Below, piece by piece: positions 1 through 5,961 of a stretch of 5,961 nucleotides of DNA. Each line of letters opens with the position of its first letter. Within the stretch, counting starts at the first letter, position 1. This DNA is from Pseudomonadota bacterium. Lineage in GTDB: Bacteria > Pseudomonadota > Gammaproteobacteria > GRL18. Below the pieces are notes generated by a model, which was not told the DNA's origin, made no database searches, and saw only the letters and a list, made by a program, of their open reading frames with translations. The stretch covers positions 1 through 5,961 of the forward strand of contig DAOVUE010000113.1 in NCBI GenBank assembly GCA_030632745.1, in the 5' to 3' direction. The translations under genes were made by a program, and so were the position numbers.

Positions 1-716
1 CGTAAAGTACGAATGACACGTTCATGAGCCGGTGCTCCACGTGCAGTTACTAATGCAGTTCGAATGGGTGAATCATCTATTGAATATTCTTTTTGTAAGC
101 GATGTAAGGAGGCCAGAAATTCTTTAAAGGGACCTCCCGGTAAAGGATCATTGGCTGAAGATTGCTCTGCAGCGTCAAAAGCAGCCAAACCACCTTCCCT
201 ATAAATTTTTTCCGCTTCATCAGAGAAGATAACAGCATCACCATCAAAGGCAATTCTTAACGGGCCGTCATCATGACTGCGACTGGCAGAAGGCAGAATT
301 ACGGCTGCAGCATAACCCATTTCCAGTGCTTCACGAACATCTGCCGGCTCTGCGGAGAGAAACAAATCCGTACCAAAGGGTTCAATATAACGGTAAAGAG
401 ATTCACCACTGGTAAAGGCTGCTCTCACTATAGGCAAATTATGTTTTTCAATTGAATTAAAGATCCTCAAGCCTGTATCCGCACTGTTTTTTGATAATAA
501 AATCACTTCTACTTTTTCATTCTCTGAGTCGTTTAAAGACAGCAGTTTCTTAACTAAGGTAAAAGCAACCCCCGGCTCCAAAAGTTCATCTTCATGCTCT
601 ATCTGGTATTGACAATACGCTTTGACACCCTGCTCTATATAGATCTTATGTCCTTCCTCCAGATCAAACAAGGCCCTTGACGATATAGCTACAACCAGTT
701 TATTTCCTTTCTGCAA
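1..716 (-). CDS. 5'-nucleotidase, cytosolic cN-I type (partial, 3' end beyond window)
   Basis: The frame reads without interruption for 238 codons from a TTG at 716 to the left edge. The translated text resembles the 5'-nucleotidase family PF06189 (cN-I), which removes phosphate from nucleoside monophosphates in the cytoplasm. Landmarks are an N-terminal AISSRALFDLEEG (about residues 10-22), SKNSADTGLRIFNSIE (75-90), RAAFTSGESLYRYIEPFG (98-115), the Asp-rich RIAFDGDAVIFSDEAE (154-169), probably part of the active site, and PLPGGPFKEFLASLHRLQ (191-208). No signal peptide is visible. There is no ATG before residue 133, and an in-frame stop lies a few codons upstream. The start is therefore TTG at 716, preceded by CGGGGG (725-730) at 8 nt spacing; a second TTG at 734 has no ribosome binding site. 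The family usually exceeds 300 residues, so the missing 3' part is roughly a quarter or more. It is divergent from the gene at 848. The family assignment is from memory of motifs; substrate preference cannot be told. Confidence 0.85.
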   Translation of the reverse strand, partial: MQKGNKLVVAISSRALFDLEEGHKIYIEQGVKAYCQYQIEHEDELLEPGVAFTLVKKLLSLNDSENEKVEVILLSKNSADTGLRIFNSIEKHNLPIVRAAFTSGESLYRYIEPFGTDLFLSAEPADVREALEMGYAAAVILPSASRSHDDGPLRIAFDGDAVIFSDEAEKIYREGGLAAFDAAEQSSANDPLPGGPFKEFLASLHRLQKEYSIDDSPIRTALVTARGAPAHERVIRTL

Positions 717-724
717 TGAAACAA

Positions 725-730
725 CCCCCG
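725..730 (-). promoter_or_regulatory. Ribosome binding site that decides the TTG start of the 5'-nucleotidase
   Basis: On the minus strand the hexamer CGGGGG sits 8 nt before TTG at 716. This is the only G-rich stretch next to a possible start codon in this frame, and the conserved N-terminal motif of the family begins only nine codons later, so this start fits best. Confidence 0.5.
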
Positions 731-745
731 ACAAAATTTAAATTT

Positions 746-792
746 AGGTGTCAGAGTCAAATTGGCTGATAGCCAATTTGGCTCTGACACCT
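746..792. repeat. Nearly perfect 22-bp inverted repeat with 3-nt loop (REP- or MITE-like palindrome)
   Basis: The left arm (746-767) starts AGGTGTCAGAGTC and ends AAATTGGCT. The right arm (771-792) is its reverse complement, with one difference at 757/781, which is still a U-G pair in plus-strand RNA. The loop is GAT (768-770). The stem is far stronger than chance expects. It has no T run directly after either arm and lies between two divergent gene starts, so it is a poor candidate for a terminator. The form suggests a dispersed extragenic palindrome, perhaps mobilised by a REP-associated tyrosine transposase, but that origin is an inference and no transposase is in the window. A large operator is the alternative. 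Confidence 0.8.
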
Positions 793-798
793 TATAAT
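793..798 (+). promoter_or_regulatory. Possible -10 box (TATAAT) for the DUF6524-type gene
   Basis: A consensus TATAAT begins one base after the palindrome's right arm and 50 nt before the ATG at 848. No good -35 hexamer is found at 16-18 nt upstream, where the palindrome lies. A second TATAAT occurs at 826-831, but it is too close to the start to leave much leader and also lacks a -35 box. In AT-rich DNA such matches arise by chance, so this is a weak call. Confidence 0.3.
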
Positions 799-847
799 AT
801 GGCACACTTTAGTAATCATTCAGGATATAATAATAGGAAAATAATTT

Positions 848-1276
848 ATGGCAAGTAATAATTTTAATTTCGGCAGTTTTTTTGTACGTTTAATTTTTGC
901 ACTCATTTTAGTGTTTACAACCTTTAATCCTAGTGGTTATTCTTTTTTCCATTGGGGATTAAAATCTCTGGAAACTGGTTTTGAACCTCTTATGGTATTT
1001 TCAGGGATAGTTTTACTGATTGGCTGGATTGTCTATCTTAATGCGACTATTGCGTCTTTAGGTATTGTCGGATTAATTCTGGCATTTGCTTTTTTTGGTT
1101 CATTGCTTTGGATGGTTATTGACTGGGGAATCATTCCTGTTGATAGTGTTCAAATAATTACTTATGTTATTTTAACTTTATTATCTCTGGTTCTCGCTAT
1201 TGGCATGTCGTGGTCACATATTCGTCGCCGTTTATCAGGCCAGGTTGATGTTAATGACACTGATGAAGAATTGTAA
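848..1276 (+). CDS. Four-helix membrane protein, DUF6524-like, function unknown
   Basis: The gene encodes 142 residues. It starts at ATG with AGGAAA (835-840) 7 nt upstream and ends with TAA. About four hydrophobic segments are visible, near residues 10-26, 46-64, 68-93 and 101-122, so it should sit in the inner membrane. The segment ending in IGMSWSHIRRRLSGQVDV (118-135) places a basic cluster next to the last helix, followed by an acidic tail (NDTDEEL). That arrangement, the WxxxxWGIIP-like turn around 88-97 and the length recall the uncharacterised DUF6524 family. I recognise this from memory and could not search. There are no catalytic or metal-binding motifs. It is convergent with the nap operon and separated from it by a bidirectional terminator, so it is not part of that transcript. 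No link to nitrate respiration is shown by the sequence. Confidence 0.85.
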   Translation: MASNNFNFGSFFVRLIFALILVFTTFNPSGYSFFHWGLKSLETGFEPLMVFSGIVLLIGWIVYLNATIASLGIVGLILAFAFFGSLLWMVIDWGIIPVDSVQIITYVILTLLSLVLAIGMSWSHIRRRLSGQVDVNDTDEEL

Positions 1277-1313
1277 TTAGAAAGAATCACCCATTAGGGC
1301 AAACTTAGCCAAC

Positions 1314-1350
1314 AAAAAAAGCCTGTTCTATTCCTAAAACAGGCTTTTTT
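1314..1350. terminator. Bidirectional Rho-independent terminator between convergent genes
   Basis: A 7-bp GC-containing stem, GCCTGTT (1321-1327) with AACAGGC (1338-1344), encloses a 10-nt loop. The stem is flanked by seven A on the left and six T on the right, which extend the pairing. On the plus strand it ends the DUF6524-type gene (stop at 1276); on the minus strand it ends the nap operon, beginning 33 nt after the napC stop codon. Both directions have a proper U run. Confidence 0.9.
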
Positions 1351-1383
1351 AACAGCAGATTGTACAAAGAGAACTAAATCGCT

Positions 1384-1977
1384 TTAGTCATCTTCATTTT
1401 CTGCCAAAGCAGGTGTATCATCGGCAGGGTCATAACCTTCAGGTAATTGATGGGCAATTCCCTTATGACACTCGATACAGGTCCAGCCGTTATCAATCGC
1501 TTCTTCATGACGATCGGAACTGCGAGATTCCTGTTTGTCAAAGTCCATTGAGTCAAAGTCATGACAATTACGACACTCACGAGAATCAGTACCTAACATA
1601 CGTTTCCATTCATTGGTTGCTAGTTGTAAACGTTTACTCTCAAATTTCTCACGTGTATCAATAGTACCCAGCATCTTATGATATAACTCATTAGAAGCTT
1701 TTATCTTGCGGATAATTTTATGTACCCATTCCTTAGGCACATGGCAGTCAGGACAGGTTGCTCTTACACCGGTACGATTTGAATAGTGAATGGTTTCTGT
1801 ATATTCTTCATAGACATTATCTCTCATCTCATGACATGAAATACAAAATGATTCCTGATTGGTTGCTTCCATGGCAGTATTAAAACCACCCCAAAACAGA
1901 ACACCCATAACAAAACCAAAAAACAGTACCTTAAATGTACCTTCTTTTGAAAATAATCCCATAATATTAATCCCCAT
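1384..1977 (-). CDS. napC: NapC, membrane-anchored tetraheme c-type cytochrome (quinol dehydrogenase)
   Basis: NapC takes electrons from membrane quinol and passes them to NapB in the periplasm. The 197-residue product has one N-terminal membrane anchor (about residues 17-34) and then four heme-binding sites: CISCH (45-49), CPDCH (75-79), CRNCH (135-139) and CIECH (167-171). The Met two residues after the first site (CISCHEM, M51) and the His in GIAHQLP (H176) are likely axial ligands, as known in the NapC/NrfH family. The tail after 184 is acidic ([14 protein letters not shown]). It is the last gene of the operon, 78 nt after napB, and precedes the shared terminator. Two starts are possible: ATG at 1977, with only AAGAG 2 nt before it, or ATG at 1962 (MGLFSKEG), with GGGGA 8 nt before it. 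The second, giving 192 residues, may be the real one. NrfH was considered, but no nrfA is present and nap genes surround it. Confidence 0.95.
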   Translation of the reverse strand: MGINIMGLFSKEGTFKVLFFGFVMGVLFWGGFNTAMEATNQESFCISCHEMRDNVYEEYTETIHYSNRTGVRATCPDCHVPKEWVHKIIRKIKASNELYHKMLGTIDTREKFESKRLQLATNEWKRMLGTDSRECRNCHDFDSMDFDKQESRSSDRHEEAIDNGWTCIECHKGIAHQLPEGYDPADDTPALAENEDD

Positions 1978-1997
1978 TGCTCTTAATCACATAAAAT

Positions 1998-2038
1998 AAA
2001 AAAATCTGACTGGTAGATTATACACTATCAATCAGATT
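1998..2038 (-). terminator. Hairpin plus T run inside the operon between napB and napC (attenuator-like)
   Basis: Read on the minus strand, AATCTGATTGATAG (2038-2025) pairs with CTACCAGTCAGATT (2016-2003) around an 8-nt loop. It gives 12 Watson-Crick pairs, one G-U pair and one mismatch. The 3' arm runs straight into seven T (2004-1998), a single A, then four more T. This is the layout of an intrinsic terminator, though the stem is AT-rich and probably leaky. It may lower napC transcription relative to napB or mark an RNA processing end. Confidence 0.55.
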
Positions 2039-2055
2039 ATTATAATACGTTTATA

Positions 2056-2511
2056 TTAAATGCCTTCAAAAGTATTTTCAACTAAAGGATTATCCTTAGT
2101 CTGAGGAGCATGACATTGATTACAGAAATAGCGACGACCGGAAACCTGCTTTAAAGTCTTGCCGTCACGATCAACGTAATGACTGTCTCCAACCTTAGGT
2201 GCTTTTTCTTTTTTATACGCTTTTTCACTATGGCATTTCATACAGCCATTGTTCTTAAGTGTAATCTGGTATTTATCAATGGTATGCGGAATCATAGGAG
2301 GTTGTAGTTTGAAGTTGCGTTTGATCCCTCCTTCCACAGTATTCACCCTGTGTTTAACAATCTTATTGGAATCACTATCCAGGGCACTATCACCGCGAAG
2401 TGACTGCACAGACAGTGCTGCCGATGAAAATACCATAGCTGTCATTGCTATTAGAAAAATCGAAATGACTTTTCTTGATAGAGAGTTGCTTATTTTTACC
2501 GTTTTAAACAT
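2056..2511 (-). CDS. napB: NapB, periplasmic diheme cytochrome c subunit of nitrate reductase
   Basis: NapB is the small subunit that carries electrons from NapC or NapGH to NapA. The 151-residue precursor has a Sec-type signal peptide: basic start (KTVKISNSLSRK), hydrophobic core about 15-30, and likely cleavage near residues 32-34. Two heme sites follow, CMKCH (90-94) and CNQCH (130-134). The family hallmark QPPMIPH (70-76) and the His of DSHYV (H111) supply the probable second axial ligands, consistent with bis-His hemes in known NapB. The length is typical of the family. The start is ATG at 2511, with GGAG 8 nt upstream. It lies 80 nt downstream of napH and 78 nt upstream of napC, each gap holding a hairpin. 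Confidence 0.95.
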   Translation of the reverse strand: MFKTVKISNSLSRKVISIFLIAMTAMVFSSAALSVQSLRGDSALDSDSNKIVKHRVNTVEGGIKRNFKLQPPMIPHTIDKYQITLKNNGCMKCHSEKAYKKEKAPKVGDSHYVDRDGKTLKQVSGRRYFCNQCHAPQTKDNPLVENTFEGI

Positions 2512-2540
2512 TTGTGTTTCTCCATTTAAAATCTGGAACC

Positions 2541-2567
2541 AAGAATTTTATCTATAGTAAAATTCTT
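2541..2567. repeat. Perfect 10-bp inverted repeat in the napH-napB spacer
   Basis: AAGAATTTTA (2541-2550) and TAAAATTCTT (2558-2567) pair exactly around a 7-nt loop. Only two of the ten pairs are G-C. No T run directly follows on the minus strand, so it does not look like a terminator. As RNA it could be a processing or stability element between cistrons. AT-rich palindromes also occur by chance. Confidence 0.55.
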
Positions 2568-2591
2568 AATATTAAATCATATTAGTCTGCT

Positions 2592-3461
2592 CTAACGTTT
2601 AGTAAAATTAAATACATTTTCATCACAAATATCAATACAACGCCCGCAATTGGTACAGTTCATTTCATCAATTAATGGACTGATTCCCTTATCGGCTCCC
2701 TTCAACGCAGGTCGAATAACCTTTGGTTCAGGACACACCACAAAGCAATCATTACAATCATCACATTGATCGCGATTGGCAGCACTGACCCGCAGTAAAC
2801 TCTTTACACCTAACAGGCTATAAAAAGCACCTACAGGACAGAGATGACCACACCAACCTCGCTGACTGATAAATAAGTCAAACAAAAAGATTGCAATAAT
2901 CACCATCCATGCCCAGCCCATCCCAAAAATGATGCCGCGAAACATCAGGGAAACAGGATTGAACAACTCCCAGACAATCGCACCGGTAAGCGGCGGTAAA
3001 ATCAATGTTAAGCCCAGCAGCCAGTAGCGCGAACTTCTGGAAAACTGACTAGACACTTTTAAGCCCAGTTTTCTGCGCATCCAGGCTGCTGCATCTGTCA
3101 CCATATTGATTGGACACATCCAGGAGCAGTAAACCCGCCCCCCCACCAGCAGATAAAATACCAGTATAATGATGACACCTATCAATCCAGCCTGTGTCGG
3201 AAGATTACCCGACATCAGAGCCTGCAGCATTACATAAGGATCAGAAAGCGGTATAACATCCAGTGTTAAACTGGAAGCCATACTACCTTTAATAATCCAC
3301 ACACCCAACAGGGGTCCTGTCAAAAACAGGGCTAAGAGTGAGAGCTGACTAATACGGCGAAGTATCAGCCATTTATGTGCTCGCAACCAGCCTTTTTTGT
3401 CAATTGCCTGTTGTCCGGGGACCTGTTTTTCCTTAGTACTGCTTATCGTATTGGCCGTCAT
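2592..3461 (-). CDS. napH: NapH, membrane quinol dehydrogenase component with two 4Fe-4S clusters
   Basis: NapH works with NapG as an inner-membrane quinol-oxidising module that sends electrons toward NapB/NapA. The 289 residues match the length of known NapH. About four membrane segments are visible, near 38-58, 90-110, 146-166 and 180-200. Two conserved Cys pairs lie at membrane borders: CSWMCP (112-117) and CGHLCP (204-209). The cytoplasmic C-terminus carries two ferredoxin-type motifs, with cysteines at 233, 236, 239, 243 and at 269, 272, 275, 279; the second lacks the usual Pro after its last Cys (ICDEN). The ATG overlaps the napG stop by one base (TAATG), and AGGAGAG lies just upstream inside napG, so translation is probably coupled. 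The stop is TAG at 2592. Confidence 0.95.
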   Translation of the reverse strand: MTANTISSTKEKQVPGQQAIDKKGWLRAHKWLILRRISQLSLLALFLTGPLLGVWIIKGSMASSLTLDVIPLSDPYVMLQALMSGNLPTQAGLIGVIIILVFYLLVGGRVYCSWMCPINMVTDAAAWMRRKLGLKVSSQFSRSSRYWLLGLTLILPPLTGAIVWELFNPVSLMFRGIIFGMGWAWMVIIAIFLFDLFISQRGWCGHLCPVGAFYSLLGVKSLLRVSAANRDQCDDCNDCFVVCPEPKVIRPALKGADKGISPLIDEMNCTNCGRCIDICDENVFNFTKR

Positions 3462-4432
3462 TATTTACTCTCCTGATTCTGTAACCTTTTCAGGCTGTCC
3501 AGAGGATTAGAAGAATAAGGTGTTTCATCCGACTGCGATTCAGGCGGCAAAGAAAGCCCGCCTTTATTATAATCGTATGTCACCCCTTCAGGTAAATTAT
3601 ACTGATGTTCCACATCCGGTGTTACCAGGCTTTTACCTGCAACTTTCTTCTGTTTCCAGCCAAATCGATAGTGCTCACCTACCAGACCTTTTGCAAGCTC
3701 CATAGGTAACACTTTGATTGCGGCTTCTTCCAGAATACAGGCCTTTTCACACTTACCACAGCCCGTACAGGCATCGGAATGAACCACCGGTATAAACATT
3801 GCGTGTTTACCGGAACGACGGTTATGCTGCATTTCAATTGTAATCGCATCACCCTGTAGCGGGCAGACATTAAAACACACTTCACAGCGCAAACCCTGAA
3901 ACGCAATACATTCTTCCTGATCGATCAATACTGCAAGACCCATACGGGCATCGTCAATATTATCCAATTCATGGCTTAATGCATTGGTCGGACAAACAGC
4001 TGCACAAGGTATATCTTCACACATCTCACAGGGTTTATCCCGAGCGATGAAATAAGGAGTACCCAAAGCAACCGGTTCTCCTAATTCCGCCAATCTCAGC
4101 ATATCGTAAGGACAGTCTCTGACACAGAGTCCACAGCGGATACAGGCTCCTGAAAAATCTGGTTCAGGTAATGCACCCGGTGGCCGGATAACCCAGGCTG
4201 GAGTCGACTCGACCTGACGGGAATAAGTTCCCATCCCAAGTCCCAGCAACCCTGCACCACAGGCAGTTTTTAGAGTATCCCCTAAAAACTTGCGCCGGTT
4301 CAGCGTTGCCTTCTTTTTAGAAGACGTTCCAGTCAGAGCCGCTCCTGATTCAACAGAAGTCCCCCGCCCTTGTTTGTTCGACATGTGCTTATTAATCCTC
4401 GTGTTTTCAGCAATGTTAATAATATCTGACAC
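3461..4432 (-). CDS. napG: NapG, periplasmic ferredoxin-type protein with four 4Fe-4S clusters (Tat-exported)
   Basis: NapG is the periplasmic iron-sulfur partner of NapH. The 323-residue frame has a Tat signal, NRRKFLGD (45-52), then a hydrophobic stretch (54-70). Four cluster motifs follow, with cysteines at 97/100/103/107, 135/138/143/147, 175/183/186/190 and 222/225/228/232. The conserved segment [18 protein letters not shown] (246-263) is family-like, and a Ser/Pro/Asn-rich tail (about 285-323) follows. From memory, E. coli NapG is about 231 residues, so this one is long at both ends. The start is uncertain: GTG at 4432, with AGGGGG 5 nt upstream, places the twin arginine unusually far in (46-47). 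ATG at 4384, with GAGGA 11 nt upstream, would put it at 30-31. The gene follows napA after 77 nt and overlaps napH by one base. Confidence 0.93.
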   Translation of the reverse strand: MSDIINIAENTRINKHMSNKQGRGTSVESGAALTGTSSKKKATLNRRKFLGDTLKTACGAGLLGLGMGTYSRQVESTPAWVIRPPGALPEPDFSGACIRCGLCVRDCPYDMLRLAELGEPVALGTPYFIARDKPCEMCEDIPCAAVCPTNALSHELDNIDDARMGLAVLIDQEECIAFQGLRCEVCFNVCPLQGDAITIEMQHNRRSGKHAMFIPVVHSDACTGCGKCEKACILEEAAIKVLPMELAKGLVGEHYRFGWKQKKVAGKSLVTPDVEHQYNLPEGVTYDYNKGGLSLPPESQSDETPYSSNPLDSLKRLQNQESK

Positions 4433-4437
4433 TCTTT

Positions 4438-4443
4438 CCCCCT
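4438..4443 (-). promoter_or_regulatory. Ribosome binding site supporting the GTG start of napG
   Basis: AGGGGG lies 5 nt before GTG at 4432. The competing site is GAGGA at 4396-4400, 11 nt before ATG at 4384. The first pair has the stronger spacing, the second has the stronger codon, so the sequence does not settle the choice. Confidence 0.4.
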
Positions 4444-4446
4444 GAC

Positions 4447-4513
4447 ATAATCAGATAGAAAAGTATCGAAGCTTTGTGTTGTATTAATTCTCCAAACTAT
4501 TATCTGAGATTAT
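4447..4513. repeat. Imperfect inverted repeat spanning the napA-napG spacer
   Basis: ATAATC plus AGATA (4447-4457) can pair with TATCT (4501-4505) and GATTAT (4508-4513), with a 2-nt bulge and a loop of about 43 nt. The outer arm covers the napA stop codon. The long loop makes it much weaker than the repeats at the other two junctions. Confidence 0.3.
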
Positions 4514-5961
4514 GCTTTCACAACCTTACAAGCGCATTTCTTGTAATCAGTTTCTTTAGAAAGCGGATCCGTTGCATCCAGGGTAGCCTTATTGATCAAA
4601 CGACCTGCATCAAACCAGGGAACGAACACCAAACCTTGCGGCGGCTTGTTACGTCCTTTAGTTTCAACACGTGCTTCAATCTCACCACGGATCGTCATCA
4701 GCTTCGCTTTTGAACCATTACGCAGTTTACGCTTCTTGGCATCTTTCTTATTCATATAGATTACTGCATCAGGTACGGCTCTATAAAGCTCAGGTACACG
4801 ACGAGTCATCGAACCAGAATGCCAGTGCTCCAGTACACGACCGGTACATAACCACAGGTCATGCTCTTTGTCCGGGCTTTCTGGAGGCGCCTCATAAGGG
4901 GCAGAAATAATCTTCGCTTTACCGCCATTTTTCTTATGATTACCATAGAAATAAACAGCACCTTTTTTGCCCTCTGGATTGTATTTGGCAACATAAGGAT
5001 CATAACCTTCACGGAAACGCCATAGAGTTTCTTTACCATCCACCACAGGCCAGCGTAGACCGCGTGCTTTATGATATACATCAAAGTCAGCTAAATCGTG
5101 TGCATGACCTCGACCAAATGTAGCATATTCTTCAAACAAACCTTTCTGCACATAATAGCCAAAGTGTTCCATTTCATGGTTATTGTACTTATTACCATCA
5201 CTGTCAGTAACCTGCTGAGCCGGGAATTTATTGACAACACCATTTTCATATAACACTTCATACATGGTCTTGTCTTTGTATTCAGGCATTTTAGCTAATA
5301 GATCGTCAGGCCAGACGTCCGTCATCTTAAAGCGTTTGGTAAATTCCATCACCTGCCATAAGTCAGATTTAGATTCACCCGGTGCAGAAACCTGCTCACG
5401 CCAGAACTGAGTACGACGTTCTGCATTTCCATAAGCCCCTTCTTTCTCTACCCACATTGCTGTTGGTAAGATCAAATCAGCTGCCATAGCAGTGACTGTT
5501 GGATAAGGATCAGAAACAGTAATGAAGTTTGCAGGATTCTTATAACCCGGCCATGTTTCTTCATTGAAGTTAGCTGCAGCCTGGGCATTATTAGTACACT
5601 GAACCCAATATGCATTGAGTTTGCCGTCTTTCAACATACGGTTTTGTAATACAGCATGGTAACCCGGCTTAGGATTAATAGTGCCTTTGGGCAGTTTCCA
5701 GATTTTCTCTGCAATATCACGATGCGCTTCTTTCTTAACGACTAAATCAGCCGGTAAACGGTGTGAGAATGTACCTACTTCACGAGCGGTACCACAAGCC
5801 GAAGGCTGACCGGTCAGAGAGAATGGACCACTTCCAGGCTTGGAAATCTTACCGGTTAACAGGTGCACGTTATAACACAGACCATTGACCCAGACACCAC
5901 GAGTATGTTGGTTAAAGCCCATCGTCCATAGAGAAGTAATCTTCTTATTCGGATCGGCATA
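4510..5961 (-). CDS. napA: NapA, periplasmic nitrate reductase catalytic subunit (partial, C-terminal 483 residues)
   Basis: NapA reduces nitrate to nitrite at a bis-molybdopterin guanine dinucleotide site in the periplasm. The frame is open to the right edge, so the ATG at 5922 is internal; thirteen further codons precede it, including SLWTMG. Visible family signatures are [37 protein letters not shown] (visible residues 166-183) and [15 protein letters not shown] (374-388). The C-terminal molybdopterin-dinucleotide-binding domain ends [20 protein letters not shown]. These closely resemble E. coli NapA as I remember it. The full protein is about 830 residues, so the Tat leader, the N-terminal 4Fe-4S motif and the Cys ligand of molybdenum lie outside the window. 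It is the first visible gene of the operon, and the promoter is beyond the edge. No frameshift is seen. Membrane-bound NarG and assimilatory NasA are unlikely given the NapA-specific text and the napGHBC neighbours. Confidence 0.97.
   Translation of the reverse strand, partial: YADPNKKITSLWTMGFNQHTRGVWVNGLCYNVHLLTGKISKPGSGPFSLTGQPSACGTAREVGTFSHRLPADLVVKKEAHRDIAEKIWKLPKGTINPKPGYHAVLQNRMLKDGKLNAYWVQCTNNAQAAANFNEETWPGYKNPANFITVSDPYPTVTAMAADLILPTAMWVEKEGAYGNAERRTQFWREQVSAPGESKSDLWQVMEFTKRFKMTDVWPDDLLAKMPEYKDKTMYEVLYENGVVNKFPAQQVTDSDGNKYNNHEMEHFGYYVQKGLFEEYATFGRGHAHDLADFDVYHKARGLRWPVVDGKETLWRFREGYDPYVAKYNPEGKKGAVYFYGNHKKNGGKAKIISAPYEAPPESPDKEHDLWLCTGRVLEHWHSGSMTRRVPELYRAVPDAVIYMNKKDAKKRKLRNGSKAKLMTIRGEIEARVETKGRNKPPQGLVFVPWFDAGRLINKATLDATDPLSKETDYKKCACKVVKA

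Noticed and set aside
273..455. Plus-strand open frame of 60 codons inside the 5'-nucleotidase
   Set aside because: It lies antisense to a continuous family-matching coding frame, and its translation shows no recognisable domain.
725..765. TTGACT on the minus strand as a -35 box for the 5'-nucleotidase promoter
   Set aside because: The only -10-like hexamer (TAAATT) is at 14 nt spacing, too short, and the TTGACT falls within the palindrome arm.
1413..1664. Open frames antisense or out of frame to napC (also 1374-1580 minus)
   Set aside because: The napC frame carries all four heme motifs; these are shadows with no domain signal.
1384..1977. NrfH (nitrite reductase membrane cytochrome) instead of NapC
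   Set aside because: NrfH is related, but the gene ends a nap operon and no nrfA is nearby; NapC is the simpler reading.
2249..2557. 102-codon plus-strand frame over napB with hydrophobic stretches
   Set aside because: It is the complement of the napB signal peptide and heme region; the hydrophobicity comes from antisense codons. No clear ribosome binding site.
4481..4493. GGAG followed by AATTAAT on the minus strand in the napA-napG spacer, suggesting a small gene
   Set aside because: No ATG, GTG or TTG lies within the usual distance after it.
4474..5084. Several open frames over napA (4474-4713 plus, 4671-4910 plus, 4806-5084 minus)
   Set aside because: They overlap the strongly conserved NapA C-terminal domain in other frames and have no family features.
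1..5961. CRISPR arrays, tRNA or rRNA genes, insertion sequences, or a new defence system
   Set aside because: I found no spaced direct repeats, no cloverleaf or rRNA-like text, no transposase and no defence-type domains. The window is a standard respiratory operon and flanking genes.

Overview
The window is a single stretch of AT-rich (estimated by eye, not counted) chromosomal DNA from a proteobacterium. The best guess is a gammaproteobacterium with a respiratory nitrate-reducing lifestyle. This rests on the close textual match of the NapA C-terminus to enterobacterial-type NapA, the presence of NapG and NapH, and the neighbouring DUF6524-type and cN-I-type 5'-nucleotidase genes. I cannot name a genus.

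Layout from left to right. (1) Positions 1-716, minus strand: the 5' part of a cytosolic 5'-nucleotidase (cN-I type). It has only a TTG start and runs off the left edge. (2) Positions 717-847: a divergent intergenic region holding a nearly perfect 22-bp inverted repeat, a TATAAT box and the ribosome binding site of the next gene. (3) Positions 848-1276, plus strand: a four-helix membrane protein resembling DUF6524. (4) Positions 1314-1350: a strong hairpin flanked by A and T runs, serving as a bidirectional terminator between convergent genes. (5) Positions 1384 to the right edge, minus strand: a periplasmic nitrate reductase operon. Read in the direction of transcription it is napA (C-terminal 483 residues only), napG, napH, napB, napC. 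Its promoter and any napF/napD/napE lie beyond the right edge.

How the genes work together. NapC (membrane tetraheme cytochrome) and the NapGH iron-sulfur pair are two quinol-oxidising electron routes. They feed the diheme NapB, which reduces the molybdopterin enzyme NapA, where nitrate becomes nitrite in the periplasm. All expected cofactor motifs are intact: four CxxCH in NapC, two in NapB, four ferredoxin-like clusters in NapG and two in NapH. The operon looks functional.

The nap genes are well known and I see no new enzyme system here. The parts not explained by ordinary annotation are non-coding. One is the palindrome at 746-792. The other is a set of three intercistronic spacers of almost equal length (77, 80 and 78 nt) at the A/G, H/B and B/C junctions, each with an inverted repeat. 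The B/C repeat has the form of an internal terminator or attenuator. By contrast, napG and napH overlap by one base.
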